A stretch of 64,000 nt of DNA from Pseudaeromonas paramecii (GCF_039540575.1 NZ_BAABFC010000006.1:1-64000), one strand, 5' to 3'. Shown: positions 34,179-43,308, numbered from the stretch's first letter. Notes: generated from the letters alone by a model not told the origin. Numbers and translations: made by a program.

Positions 34179-34204
34179 ACAACGCCTCCCGAAGGAGGCG
34201 TTGT
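34179..34204. terminator. Terminator after the MFS gene
   Basis: The stem ACAACGCCTCC/GGAGGCGTTGT with loop CGAA shares its core with the hexR terminator. It lies between two convergent genes and may serve both. Confidence 0.75.
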
Positions 34205-34220
34205 GTTGTGGGGCAGCTGT

Positions 34221-34985
34221 TCACCACTTCTTCTTGGGCTGGAACAGGACATCCAGATCGTCCTTCTTTTCCTGCATCTCGTTGCGCTCTTTCTGACTGG
34301 CCTCTTCGATCTGCTGATTCATGTCCCGCAGGGCATTGCGCATCTCGTCCTCCCGGGCGATGAGCCAGGGATCCTTGTCATGGATGGCGGCCAGGGCGCT
34401 GATGCCCTTGGTGAGCAGCTGTTTGGCGGTGCCGAATTGCCGCTGCATCCGGCTCTCGAAAGCTCGTTGGGTCAGGTTGGCGATGTTGATCTTTAGCAGC
34501 ATCAGCTCCAGCCGACGGTCTTCCGTGACGAAGGCCTGCGGGTCTATCTTGCCCTTGTTGTGCTCCACCCGCACCACGGCACGGATCTTCTTCACCACCT
34601 GCAGCATCTGCAGTGCCTGCTGATCCGAGTCCGGCGCCCGGAAGCTGCTCTCGTCGTTGGACTGGTAGTTTTCCTGTACGTACTTGATCTGGGCCTGCAC
34701 GTCCTGCAGCCGCTGGCGCACACTGTCCATGCCGGGGGCGGCTTGCAGTATGGACTTGAGGGCATCGTGGATGCGGGTCTGCATCAAGAGCACCAGCGTC
34801 TTGCTGAAGGGCAACCGGTTGGCGTTGAGCAATATCTCCTCCGCCTCCTCGATGATGATCTTTTGCTTGGCCATCAGGGCGCGGCGATCCGCCTCGAGTT
34901 TCTGCTTGTACTGCTGGACTATGTTGTAGCCGATGATCAGAAACAGCAGCGCGCCTATGGATAAGAGCACAAGTGTTAAAACCAT
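34221..34985 (-). CDS. Membrane-anchored coiled-coil protein of unknown function
   Basis: The 254-residue product has one N-terminal membrane span (MVLTLVLLSIGALLFLIIGY) and then a long, highly charged helical cytoplasmic part with heptad-like repeats (KLEADRRALMAKQKIIIEEA, LDVLF near the C-terminus). It ends in QPKKKW. No catalytic motif is seen. The form is that of a structural or scaffold protein. It is transcribed alone, convergent with the MFS gene, and its upstream region is shared with cysB in divergent orientation. I do not recognise a named family. Confidence 0.75.
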   Translation of the reverse strand: MVLTLVLLSIGALLFLIIGYNIVQQYKQKLEADRRALMAKQKIIIEEAEEILLNANRLPFSKTLVLLMQTRIHDALKSILQAAPGMDSVRQRLQDVQAQIKYVQENYQSNDESSFRAPDSDQQALQMLQVVKKIRAVVRVEHNKGKIDPQAFVTEDRRLELMLLKINIANLTQRAFESRMQRQFGTAKQLLTKGISALAAIHDKDPWLIAREDEMRNALRDMNQQIEEASQKERNEMQEKKDDLDVLFQPKKKW

Positions 34986-35214
34986 AATTGCCTCAATAGC
35001 TTCCCTAAATAGAAACGCACTGCCATCGATACTACCTTATCCCTGGCGAACGCGGTAGCCGGCCTGGCTTGGCCGGGCCATCACTTGACCTAACTTTAGG
35101 ATGAAGTGTGCCCTGGGTCACTGGTAGACGGCAGCAAACGACGTCGATTGTTCCCTAAGGCGCGCTTCTCATTATTTGTTAGTATTAGGCCATGCGCCCT
35201 TATTCTGGAAAAAC

Positions 35215-36189
35215 ATGAAACTTCAACAGCTACGCTACATTGTCGAAGTGGCCAACCACAGCCTCAACGTCTCCGCCACCGCCGAGAGCCTCTATACCTC
35301 CCAGCCCGGTATCAGCAAGCAGGTTCGCATGCTGGAGGATGAGCTGGGGGTGCAGATCTTCGAGCGCAGCGGCAAACACCTGACCCAGGTCACCCCGGCC
35401 GGCCGGGATATTCTCAAGATTGCCCAGGAGATCCTGGCCAAGGTGGAGAGCATCAAGTCGGTGGCCGGGCAATACACCAATCCGGATCAGGGCAACCTCA
35501 ACATCGCCACCACCCACACCCAGGCACGCTACGCCTTGCCACGGGTGATCCAGGACTTCATGAAGCGCTACCCCAAGGTCTCCTTGCACATGCATCAGGG
35601 CTCACCGTCCCAGATCAGCGATGCGGTGGCCAAGGGCACCTCCGACTTTGCCATCGCCACCGAGGCGCTGCACCTGTACGAGGATCTGGTGATGCTGCCC
35701 TGCTATCACTGGAACCGCTGTGTCATAGTGCCCAAGGGGCATCCCCTGGCCAAGGTGGATCGGCTGACGGTGGCCCACCTGGCCCGCTATCCCCTGGTGA
35801 CCTACACCTTTGGCTTTACCGGCCGCTCCGAGCTGGATACCGCCTTCAACCGAGAGGGGTTTGAGCCCCATATCGTGTTCACCGCCACCGATGCGGACGT
35901 GATCAAGACTTACGTGAAGCTGGGGCTGGGGGTAGGGGTCATCGCCACCATGGCGGTGGAGCCGGACAAGGACACGGATCTGGTGCTGCTGGATGCCAGT
36001 CACCTGTTTGCCCACAGCACCACCAAGATCTGCTTCCGCCGCGGCATCTTCCTGCGCAGCTACATGTATGACTTCATGGAGCGCTTCGCGCCCCATCTGA
36101 CCCGGGATCTGGTGGACAAGGCATTGGCCATGAAGAGCAACTACGAAGTGGATCAGCTGTTCGAGAACATACAGCTGCCGATGCGTTAA
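35215..36189 (+). CDS. cysB: CysB, LysR-type regulator of cysteine biosynthesis
   Basis: CysB activates sulfate-assimilation and cysteine genes when N-acetylserine is present. The 324-residue product has exactly the E. coli length and follows it closely: the helix-turn-helix in MKLQQLRYIVEVANHSLNVS...LYTSQPGISKQVRMLEDELG, then the effector domain with TTHTQARYALPRVI, HQGSPSQI and FTATDADVIKTYVKLGLGVG. ATG 35215 is chosen by alignment; its ribosome site (GGAAA) is weak, consistent with low-level autoregulated expression. Its stop overlaps the stop of the convergent sdaA by four bases. Confidence 0.97.
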   Translation: MKLQQLRYIVEVANHSLNVSATAESLYTSQPGISKQVRMLEDELGVQIFERSGKHLTQVTPAGRDILKIAQEILAKVESIKSVAGQYTNPDQGNLNIATTHTQARYALPRVIQDFMKRYPKVSLHMHQGSPSQISDAVAKGTSDFAIATEALHLYEDLVMLPCYHWNRCVIVPKGHPLAKVDRLTVAHLARYPLVTYTFGFTGRSELDTAFNREGFEPHIVFTATDADVIKTYVKLGLGVGVIATMAVEPDKDTDLVLLDASHLFAHSTTKICFRRGIFLRSYMYDFMERFAPHLTRDLVDKALAMKSNYEVDQLFENIQLPMR

Positions 36190-37550
36190 TCGCAGTCTGC
36201 CAGCTTGGCCGCCAGGCCGCCCTGGGAGGTCTCCCGGTACTTGGCGTCCATGTCTTTGCCGGTGTCGTACATGGTGGCGATCACCTTGTCCAGGCTGACC
36301 CGGGCGGCACTGGTGCGGCGCACCGCCATGCGGCTGGCGTTGATGGCCTTCACCGCCGCGATGGCATTGCGCTCGATGCAGGGCACCTGCACCTGGCCAC
36401 CGACCGGGTCGCAGGTCAACCCCAGGTTGTGCTCCATGGCAATCTCCGCCGCCTGGCAGACCTGCTCCGGGCTGCCGCCCATGATCTCGGTGAGCCCCGC
36501 CGCCGCCATGGAGCAGGCCACCCCCACTTCCCCCTGACAGCCCACCTCGGCCCCCGACAAGGAGGCGTTCATCTTGTACAGCAGACCGACCGCCGCCGCC
36601 GTCAACAGGAAGCGACAGGCCAGCTCCGGCTCCATGGGGTGGACGAACTTGTCGTAATAGGCCAGCACCGCCGGGATGATACCGGCGGCACCGTTGGTAG
36701 GGGCCGTCACCATGCGACCGCCGGCGGCGTTTTCCTCGCTCACCGCCAGGGCGAAGCAGTTCACCCAATCCACCACCGCCATGGGATCCCGGGTCAGGGC
36801 GGTGTCGCTGCGCAGGTGGCGATACAGTGGGGCGGCGCGGCGCACCACCTTCAAGGGGCCGGGCAGCAGGCCTTCGGTGTGGCAGCCCCGACGGATGCAG
36901 GCCGCCATCACCTGCCAAAGCTGCTCACAGCCGGCCTGGGTGTCGGCATCGGGCCGAAAACTCGCCTCGTTCTGCCGCATCAGGTGGGCGATGCTGACCC
37001 CCAGGGCCTGGCAGTGATCCAGCAGGGCCTGGGCGCTGTCGAAGGGGTAGGGCACAGTCCGGCCCTGGGCCGGCGGCTGGTCGAATTCTTGTTCGGTGAC
37101 GATGAAGCCACCGCCCACCGAGTAGTAGATCTGCTCCATGAGCAGCTGTTCACCGGCAAAGGCCTGCAGACGCAGGCCGTTCTCATGGCGCGGTAGCGGC
37201 CGGGCATGAAACTGCAGATCGGTCGGCGCAAAGGGGATCTTGTGGGCACCCAGGGCCAGCGGTAGGGCGCCCTCTTCCTTCACCCGGGCCAGAAAGGCCG
37301 GCATGGCGTCTGTGTCCACCGTCTCGGGCAGGTAGCCGGCCAGCCCCATCAGGATGGCCTGATCCGTGTGGTGACCGCGGCCGGTGAGGGCCAGGGAGCC
37401 GTGCAGGTGAGCCTCAAGGCGGGTGATCTGGTTCAGTTGTCCCCGTTGCTGCAGCGTCTCGATGAAGGTGTGGGCGGCCTTCATGGGCCCCACGGTATGG
37501 GAGGAGGAGGGGCCGATACCGATCTTGAAGATATCAAACAGGCTGAGCAT
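36186..37550 (-). CDS. sdaA: L-serine ammonia-lyase (iron-sulfur)
   Basis: SdaA deaminates L-serine to pyruvate with a labile 4Fe-4S cluster. I chose ATG 37550, four bases after GAGG, because MLSLFDIFKIGIGPSSSHTVGP is the conserved family start; the longer frame adds 20 unrelated residues. The 454-residue product has the beta domain with GPSSSHT and the alpha domain with the cluster cysteines in SGAEVGCQGEVG, LTCDPV and VQVPCIERNAIA, plus APTNGAAGIIPAVL. Single-chain architecture matches enteric SdaA/SdaB. It lies tail to tail with cysB; serine is also the cysteine precursor. Confidence 0.96.
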   Translation of the reverse strand: MLSLFDIFKIGIGPSSSHTVGPMKAAHTFIETLQQRGQLNQITRLEAHLHGSLALTGRGHHTDQAILMGLAGYLPETVDTDAMPAFLARVKEEGALPLALGAHKIPFAPTDLQFHARPLPRHENGLRLQAFAGEQLLMEQIYYSVGGGFIVTEQEFDQPPAQGRTVPYPFDSAQALLDHCQALGVSIAHLMRQNEASFRPDADTQAGCEQLWQVMAACIRRGCHTEGLLPGPLKVVRRAAPLYRHLRSDTALTRDPMAVVDWVNCFALAVSEENAAGGRMVTAPTNGAAGIIPAVLAYYDKFVHPMEPELACRFLLTAAAVGLLYKMNASLSGAEVGCQGEVGVACSMAAAGLTEIMGGSPEQVCQAAEIAMEHNLGLTCDPVGGQVQVPCIERNAIAAVKAINASRMAVRRTSAARVSLDKVIATMYDTGKDMDAKYRETSQGGLAAKLADCD

Positions 37551-37661
37551 AAGACCTCGATAGGGGCTGAGACGGCGCGCCAGGATCCGGCATCTGTAAT
37601 TATTCTGCAAGTGACAGTTTTTATCGAGTGAAGAGCCAGTGGATTTTAAAAGAGTAGAGAT

Positions 37662-38225
37662 TCATTCTGCGCTGAGGCGAGCCAGCTCTTGCAAGATCCT
37701 GGCGGTGGCGCCCCAGATGAGGTGGCCCTGCAGGCTGATGCCCCAGGCACTGGTGAGCTGGCCATGGCGGACAAAACGCCAGCGGCCATAGGCGGCGGGA
37801 TCCAGCAGATCGGTGAGGGGCAGGGTGAAGGCTTCCGCCACCTCGCCGCTGGCGGCCTGCCAGCGGGTGCCGGGGGCCAGCAGCCCCAGATAGGGAGTGA
37901 TATGAAACCCGGTCACCGTATGGTAGCCCGGCAGTTGGCCCAGCAGCCGTACCGCATCGGGAGGGATGCCCAGCTCCTCATGGGTTTCCCGCAGGGCCGT
38001 GGTGCGCAGATCGCCATCGGTCGGGTCGAAGCGGCCACCGGGGAAGCTGATCTGGCCCGGATGATGGCGCAAGCTCAGGCTGCGGCGGGTCAACAGCAGC
38101 TGCAGCTGACCCTCCCGCTCCAGCAGGGGCAGCAGCACGGCGGCCGGTTTGTCCTGGGAGCGGGGGGCCACCCCCAGCTGGCTCTGGGGGCGCAGCAGAT
38201 AGCGGGCCAGCCAGTGGTTCGTCAT
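37662..38225 (-). CDS. nudL: Nudix CoA pyrophosphatase NudL
   Basis: The 187-residue product is a Nudix hydrolase of the YeaB/NudL coenzyme-A pyrophosphatase group. The Nudix box reads GGRFDPTDGDLRTTALRE followed by THEELGI (about 62-86), and the UPF0035-type lead-in LLLTRRSLSLRHHPGQISFPGG is present. It probably hydrolyses CoA or related nucleotides. Its ATG overlaps the pabB stop (ATGA, 38222-38225), so the two genes are translationally coupled, the same order as pabB-yeaB in E. coli. Confidence 0.92.
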   Translation of the reverse strand: MTNHWLARYLLRPQSQLGVAPRSQDKPAAVLLPLLEREGQLQLLLTRRSLSLRHHPGQISFPGGRFDPTDGDLRTTALRETHEELGIPPDAVRLLGQLPGYHTVTGFHITPYLGLLAPGTRWQAASGEVAEAFTLPLTDLLDPAAYGRWRFVRHGQLTSAWGISLQGHLIWGATARILQELARLSAE

Positions 38226-39589
38226 GGCGAGAGCACCGGCAGTATCTTGCCCAGCTTATGAAACAGCTCGGCATATTCAGACTCCACCTGGGAGTCGGCC
38301 ACTATGCCGCCGCCGGCCCAGACATGCAGCTGGCCGGCTTCGGCCAACAGGGTGCGGATGCAGATGCTGGAGTCCAGTCGGCCATCCTGGCTGTGATAGC
38401 CGATGCTGCCGCAGTAGAGGTTGCGCCGCTGGGGCTCCAGCTCCTCGATGATTTCCATGGCGCGGATCTTGGGGGCGCCTGTGATGGAGCCGCCGGGGAA
38501 GCAGGCCCGCAGCAGATCCAGGCCGCTCAAGCCGGCCATCAGGGTGCCGGTGACGGTGGAGACCAGGTGATGCACCGCGGGGAAGGATTCGATGGCAAAC
38601 AGGCTGGGCACCGCCACCGAGCCGGGCACGCAGACCCGGCCTATGTCGTTGCGCAGCAGATCCACGATCATCAGGTTCTCCGCCCTGTCCTTGGGGCTCT
38701 GGCACAGGATCGCGGCGGCCTGGGCATCCAAGTCGGGATCGGCATGCCGGGGCAGGGTGCCCTTGATGGGCTTGGTCTGTACGCGGTTGCCTTCCAGGCG
38801 CAGGAAGCGCTCGGGGGAGAGGCTCAGCACGGCCGCATCGCCCAGGCGGATGAAGGCGCTGAAGGGCGCGCGGTTCACCCGGCTTAATGCCTGATAGGCC
38901 TGCCATTCATCACCCGCATAGGGGGCATCGAAGCGTTGGGTCAGGTTGATCTGATAGCAATCGCCGGCCTGCAGGTAGGCCTGTACCCGGGCGAAGCGTT
39001 CGGCATACTCGGCCTGACTCAGGTTGGCCTGCCAGGGGCCGGTGAGCTTGAACGCGGGTTGCGGCCGCACCTGCTGGGCCTGCCACCAGGCCAGCCGGCG
39101 CTGCAGATCGGCCTGGCTGCCGCGCACCAGCAGATGGGCCACTTTCTCGTGCGGGTCCAGCACCCAGGCCCAGTCATAGATGCCCACCGCCAGCTGGGGC
39201 AGCTGCAGATCGGCTGCGGCCAGCGTGGGCAGGCGCTCAAACCGCCGGCCCAGATCGTAACCAAAGAGCCCCATGGCGCCACCGCTAAAGGGCCAGCCGG
39301 TCGGTGCGTCATCCAGCGTGCCCAACAGCTGCGCCTGCCACTGGGCCACCAGCGCCAGGGGATCCTCGCTTGACGTCGTGATCTCACCGCGCCGGTCAAT
39401 GCGGGTCATCTCCCCCTGGGTGGTCAGGGTGGCCAGCGGGTCGGCGCAGATCAGGTGATAGCGGCTGTCGACATGCTCGGTGCCGCCGGACTCCAGCAGC
39501 ATGGCCCAGGGCTGGTGGGCCAGGGGAGCAAAGAAGGCAAACAGATCCCCGTCGAAGGGCAGACTCAGCGATTGCAGTGGGTAACTCAT
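38222..39589 (-). CDS. pabB: Aminodeoxychorismate synthase component I
   Basis: PabB, with the glutaminase PabA, turns chorismate into 4-amino-4-deoxychorismate for folate synthesis. The start is ATG 39589 (455 residues); the extension to 39604 is not supported by a ribosome site. The C-terminal chorismate-binding domain (about 190-450) holds CYQINLTQRF, RNAPFSAFIRLG-type sequence, SPERFLR, TKPIKGT with the lysine that replaces the anthranilate-type threonine pattern, DRAENLMIVDLLRNDIGRV and GGSITGAPKIRAMEIIEELE. It fits with folC, folE and aroC elsewhere in the window as folate-pathway genes. Confidence 0.96.
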   Translation of the reverse strand: MSYPLQSLSLPFDGDLFAFFAPLAHQPWAMLLESGGTEHVDSRYHLICADPLATLTTQGEMTRIDRRGEITTSSEDPLALVAQWQAQLLGTLDDAPTGWPFSGGAMGLFGYDLGRRFERLPTLAAADLQLPQLAVGIYDWAWVLDPHEKVAHLLVRGSQADLQRRLAWWQAQQVRPQPAFKLTGPWQANLSQAEYAERFARVQAYLQAGDCYQINLTQRFDAPYAGDEWQAYQALSRVNRAPFSAFIRLGDAAVLSLSPERFLRLEGNRVQTKPIKGTLPRHADPDLDAQAAAILCQSPKDRAENLMIVDLLRNDIGRVCVPGSVAVPSLFAIESFPAVHHLVSTVTGTLMAGLSGLDLLRACFPGGSITGAPKIRAMEIIEELEPQRRNLYCGSIGYHSQDGRLDSSICIRTLLAEAGQLHVWAGGGIVADSQVESEYAELFHKLGKILPVLSP

Positions 39590-39715
39590 TTGTAACCTGG
39601 ACAACAGAATTGGCCTCGGGATTGGTGAGGCGGGCGGCCAGAGCGTATCATAACACCGCTAAATTCATGAACTTTGTCGCCCGCGCTCCGGCCGGACGGC
39701 CACGGGAGAAATGTT

Positions 39716-41242
39716 ATGGCAGTGATAACACAACAGGACTTCATCGATTCCATCGCCGATGCCCTGCAATTCATCTCCTATTATCACCCGCTGGATTTCG
39801 TTCAGGCCTTGACCCAGGCCTATGAGCGCGAAGAGAGCCCCGCCGCCAAGGACGCCATGGCGCAGATCCTGATCAACTCCCGCATGTCCGCCGAGGGCCA
39901 CAGGCCCCTGTGCCAGGATACCGGCATCGTCACCTGCTTTGTGAAGATCGGCATGCAGGTGCAGTGGCAGGCCGAGATGACGGTGCAGGAGATGGTGGAC
40001 GAGGGCACCCGGCGTGCCTACCTGAACCCAGACAACCCGTTGCGCCTCTCCATCCTGGCCGACCCGGCCGGCAGCCGCAAAAACACCCGGGACAACACCC
40101 CGGCGGTGGTGCACGTGGAGATGGTCAAGGGGGATCAGGTGGAGGTGCATCTCGCCGCCAAGGGCGGTGGCTCGGAGAACAAGTCCAAGCTCGCCATGCT
40201 GGATCCGTCTGATTCGGTGGTGGATTGGGTGCTCAAGACGGTGCCCACCATGGGCGCGGGCTGGTGTCCGCCCGGCATGCTGGGGATCGGCATCGGCGGC
40301 ACCGCCGAAAAGGCGGCCCTGATGGCAAAAGAAGCCCTGATGGAGAGCATCGACATTCAGGATCTCAAGGCCCGCGGCCCAGCCAATGGCGAAGAGGCCC
40401 TGCGCCTGGAGCTGTTCGACAAGATCAACCGCCTGGGGATCGGTGCCCAGGGGTTGGGGGGGCTCACCACTGTGCTGGATGTGAAGATCAAATCCGCCCC
40501 GACCCACGCGGTGGCCAAGCCCATCGCCATGATCCCCAACTGCGCCGCCACCCGGCACATTCATTTCACCCTGGATGGCTCGGGGCCGGCCCAGCTCACG
40601 CCACCGCCCCTGTCCGCCTGGCCGGAGATCGCCTGGGAGGGCGCCAAGCAGGCGCGCCGGGTGCAGCTTGATGGCATCAGCAAGGAGGAGATCGCCACCT
40701 GGCAGGTGGGGGAGACCCTGCTGCTCTCCGGCAAGATACTCACAGGGCGTGATGCGGCCCACAAGCGCATCAGCGATCTGCTGGCCAGCGGCGAGCCCTT
40801 GCCGGATGGGGTGGACTTCAACGGACGCTTCATCTACTACGTGGGCCCGGTGGATCCGGTGCGCGACGAAGTGGTGGGCCCTGCCGGCCCCACCACCTCC
40901 ACCCGGATGGACAAGTTCAGCGAGATGATGCTGGGGCAGTGCGGCCTGTTCGGCATGATTGGCAAGTCCGAGCGGGGCCCTGAGGCGGTGGAGGCCATCC
41001 ATGCCCACGGCGCCGCCTATCTGATGGCGGTGGGGGGAGCGGCCTACCTCGTCTCCAAGGCCATCAAGCAGGCCCGCAAGGTGGCCTTCGAGGAGCTGGG
41101 GATGGAGGCCATCTACGAGTTTGAGGTGGTGGACATGCCGGTGACGGTGGCGGTGGACGCCCGAGGCAACAACATCCATGAGCTGGGCCCGGCCCACTGG
41201 CGCGCCAAGTTGCAGCCGGTGGCCATTCACGAGGTGGAATAG
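39716..41242 (+). CDS. Class I fumarate hydratase (4Fe-4S)
   Basis: The enzyme interconverts fumarate and malate with an oxygen-sensitive 4Fe-4S cluster. I chose ATG 39716, which has GGGAG upstream and gives the family start MAVITQQDFIDSIADALQFI; the frame open to 39674 is not needed. The 508-residue product contains alpha and beta domains in one chain. The three cluster cysteines are visible: C66 in RPLCQDTGIV, C276 in IPNCAATRHIHF and C409 in GQCGLFGMIGKSERG. It is shorter than E. coli FumA (548) but typical of this subgroup. It is divergent from pabB, with 126 bases between the two start codons. Confidence 0.95.
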   Translation: MAVITQQDFIDSIADALQFISYYHPLDFVQALTQAYEREESPAAKDAMAQILINSRMSAEGHRPLCQDTGIVTCFVKIGMQVQWQAEMTVQEMVDEGTRRAYLNPDNPLRLSILADPAGSRKNTRDNTPAVVHVEMVKGDQVEVHLAAKGGGSENKSKLAMLDPSDSVVDWVLKTVPTMGAGWCPPGMLGIGIGGTAEKAALMAKEALMESIDIQDLKARGPANGEEALRLELFDKINRLGIGAQGLGGLTTVLDVKIKSAPTHAVAKPIAMIPNCAATRHIHFTLDGSGPAQLTPPPLSAWPEIAWEGAKQARRVQLDGISKEEIATWQVGETLLLSGKILTGRDAAHKRISDLLASGEPLPDGVDFNGRFIYYVGPVDPVRDEVVGPAGPTTSTRMDKFSEMMLGQCGLFGMIGKSERGPEAVEAIHAHGAAYLMAVGGAAYLVSKAIKQARKVAFEELGMEAIYEFEVVDMPVTVAVDARGNNIHELGPAHWRAKLQPVAIHEVE

Positions 41243-41320
41243 CCATAGCCGGCGGCGGTGTGACAAGCCACTGGCCCTGCTGCAAATCTAGGCAAACGCA
41301 TGGTTTTTTAAGATTTTTTG

Positions 41321-41349
41321 TTGTGTTTGCCCAAGGCCTTGTCTATGAT
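41321..41349 (+). promoter_or_regulatory. Promoter of tRNA-Ser
   Basis: TTGTGT (41321-41326), a 17-base spacer and TATGAT (41344-41349) are followed by the GC-rich discriminator GCGCCCC typical of growth-controlled stable-RNA promoters. The start near 41356 gives a precursor leader of about 94 nt. Confidence 0.65.
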
Positions 41350-41383
41350 GCGCCCCGTCGTCAGCCAGTCTGACGGACCAGGC

Positions 41384-41440
41384 GAGATCTCACGCCTTAA
41401 CCAAGAGATAAAGGTGAGGTCTCACGCCTTAAACAAGAGA
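41384..41440 (+). repeat. Two 25-bp direct repeats in the tRNA-Ser leader
   Basis: The copies are 41384-41408 and 41416-41440. They differ at two positions (GAGRTCTCACGCCTTAAM then CAAGAGA) and lie 32 bases apart, just before the mature tRNA. They are in the primary transcript and will be removed by RNase P processing. Confidence 0.85.
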
Positions 41441-41449
41441 CCAAAAAAC

Positions 41450-41537
41450 GGTGAGGTGTCCGAGTGGCTGAAGGAGCACGCCTGGAAAGTGTGTATACGG
41501 CAACGTATCGAGGGTTCGAATCCCTCCCTCACCGCCA
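41450..41537 (+). tRNA. tRNA-Ser (anticodon GGA)
   Basis: The 88-base gene has the acceptor stem GGTGAGG/CCTCACC, a D loop, the anticodon stem-loop CACGC-CTGGAAA-GTGTG with anticodon GGA, the long variable arm of class II tRNAs (about GTATACGGCAACGTATC), the T arm with GGTTCGAATCC, a discriminator G and encoded CCA. It decodes UCC and UCU. A promoter and a terminator make it a stand-alone unit. Confidence 0.98.
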
Positions 41538-41540
41538 GAT

Positions 41541-41578
41541 AAAAGAAAACCCCTGTCGCAAGACAGGGGTTTTCTTTT
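41541..41578 (+). terminator. Intrinsic terminator after tRNA-Ser
   Basis: The perfect stem ending ACCCCTGTC/GACAGGGGT (loop GCAA) extends through A/T pairs and ends in TTTCTTTT. Confidence 0.92.
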
Positions 41579-41976
41579 ATCCGGTGATGGGCGGTCCTGG
41601 TTCGGAGCCTGTTCGACAAAACGGCAGGAGTGCCGTTTTGGACTGCCGCAGGCAGCCCGTGGGGCGCTGGCCAGGGATGGGCCGCGTCAATCCCGACCGA
41701 GCCAGGATCGCCGGCTCGCGGCTATGGTGCGAGATGGCATCGTCGGTGCTCCCTCCACATTGACCCTCGCCAGCTTCCAGGCCAGGAATCGACCGCCAAA
41801 CGACGTCGATCGGGCCAACGCTCCCTCGCCCCTTAGTCCATCAAAAAAGGCATGTGACACAGGCCGGCGTCGGTGACAGACTTCTTGAGTTGAGGTGCAT
41901 TTGGGCCTCACGCTGTCACACCCAGTTCCTTCGAATTGCCGATTGATTGGCTGAACTTCCCATGTTGGAGAGAGCT
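41579..41976. other. Intergenic region without a recognisable gene
   Basis: About 400 bases hold no frame with a credible start. A perfect hairpin AAAACGGCA/TGCCGTTTT (loop GGAG) lies at about 41618-41640. The segment AAACGACGTCGAT near 41798 recurs near 35137, upstream of cysB, so both may belong to a dispersed short repeat. A second hairpin-like pair (GAGG/CCTC, about 41890-41912) precedes the DUF1254 gene. Confidence 0.4.
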
Positions 41977-43269
41977 ATGAAAAAATTTATTTTGGCAGTG
42001 TCGTTATGTGCCGTTGTGCTGCCCGCGTCTGCAAAAATATCCGATGAGCTGGCCAAGGAGGCATTTATCTATGCCTATTCCATGGACGAGGCTTACAAGT
42101 TCTTCTACGAAACCGCCATCAAGGAAGAGGTGCCGTTAAATCGCTTCCAGAATATCCGGCACATCGCCGACGATACCTATACCTCCCATCCGACCATCAA
42201 CAACGACACCCTGCACCTGCAGGGCTGGCTGGATGTGAGCGCCGAACCCGTGATCGTCAGTGTGCCGGACATGGATAAGGGACGCTACTGGATACTGCAC
42301 ACCATGGACATGGGGCACTACACCACCTCCATGATAGGTTCCCGCCTGCGGGGCGAGCAGGGCGGCCGCTTCATGTTTGCGTTGAACAGCTGGCAGGGAG
42401 AAGTGCCGGCCAGCGTCACCGAGGTGATCCGGGTGGATTCAAACTTTCTCAAGCTGATGGGTCGCATCATGGCCACCGGGAAAGAGGATGAGCAGGTTGC
42501 CCTCAATTACATGGATCAGTGGAACATCCGTACCCTGTCAGCCTACCTGGGGGTGCCGGGGCCCAAGCCCAAGGTCCATCACTGGCCGGATCCGGCCAAG
42601 ACCAACTGGCTGCAACGGGTGAACTTTGTGCTGTGTGAAGGCGACATGGGCACGGCGGATAAGCAGTGGCTGGCTAAGTACCAGGCCATAGGGCTGGCCC
42701 CCTGTGCCGAGAAATTTACCCGCGCCCAGCTGGCCGCCGCCAAGACCGGGGAGCAGCTCGGCATGGCCTATCTGGCCGAGCTGGCGCCCAAGATGACGAA
42801 TTCTGAGAAGTTGCTTGGCACCCGTGAGCAGTTACAGAACGGCCAGCGGGATCTGTTTGCCGAGGGCACCTTCCTTGGCCAGTGGGGCCTACCGCCGGAA
42901 GAGTCCGTCTACCTGCAGGCGGTGACGGGGTCCGATGGCAAGAACATCAATGGTGCCAACGGCAAGCAGTACCGCATGCACTTCAAGGCGCCCAACGTGA
43001 GTCAGTTCTGGTCCTTCACCGTGTATGGGTCGGATAACAAGCTGATGGCGCACAACGAGATCAACCGGCACAGCCGGGGTGATAGAACCCTCAAACCCGA
43101 CGCCGATGGCATGTACACCATCGAATTGAGCGCCAAGGGCGATGCCAATAATCCCAACTGGCTGCCGATCCCGGAAAAGGACGCCTACATCATCTTGCGC
43201 ATGTATGGACCAGACCAGGCCATCCGTGAAGGCAAATACACCTTCCCGTCACTGGAGGTGGTGAAGTAA
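41977..43269 (+). CDS. Exported DUF1254/DUF1214 protein
   Basis: ATG 41977 follows GGAGAGAG and starts a clear signal peptide (MKKFILAVSLCAVVLPASA). The 430-residue product has an N-terminal DUF1254 domain (FIYAYSMDEAYKFF and onward, with RYWILHTMDMGHY near residue 105) and a C-terminal DUF1214 domain (QYRMHF, FWSFTVYGSDNKLMAHNEIN, ILRMYGPD), the usual pair in this family. The function is unknown, and the protein should be periplasmic. It is convergent with an outer-membrane FadL-family gene; relation between them is only positional. Confidence 0.88.
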   Translation: MKKFILAVSLCAVVLPASAKISDELAKEAFIYAYSMDEAYKFFYETAIKEEVPLNRFQNIRHIADDTYTSHPTINNDTLHLQGWLDVSAEPVIVSVPDMDKGRYWILHTMDMGHYTTSMIGSRLRGEQGGRFMFALNSWQGEVPASVTEVIRVDSNFLKLMGRIMATGKEDEQVALNYMDQWNIRTLSAYLGVPGPKPKVHHWPDPAKTNWLQRVNFVLCEGDMGTADKQWLAKYQAIGLAPCAEKFTRAQLAAAKTGEQLGMAYLAELAPKMTNSEKLLGTREQLQNGQRDLFAEGTFLGQWGLPPEESVYLQAVTGSDGKNINGANGKQYRMHFKAPNVSQFWSFTVYGSDNKLMAHNEINRHSRGDRTLKPDADGMYTIELSAKGDANNPNWLPIPEKDAYIILRMYGPDQAIREGKYTFPSLEVVK

Positions 43270-43308
43270 GCAGGCCGACAAGCTGGGCAGTGACTCGGCG
43301 ATGATGAT

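Noticed and set aside
39665..41266. Minus-strand frame of 533 codons opposite the fumarase gene
   Set aside because: It is an antisense frame of a GC-rich gene with His/Gly-rich low-similarity composition; the fumarase is unmistakable.
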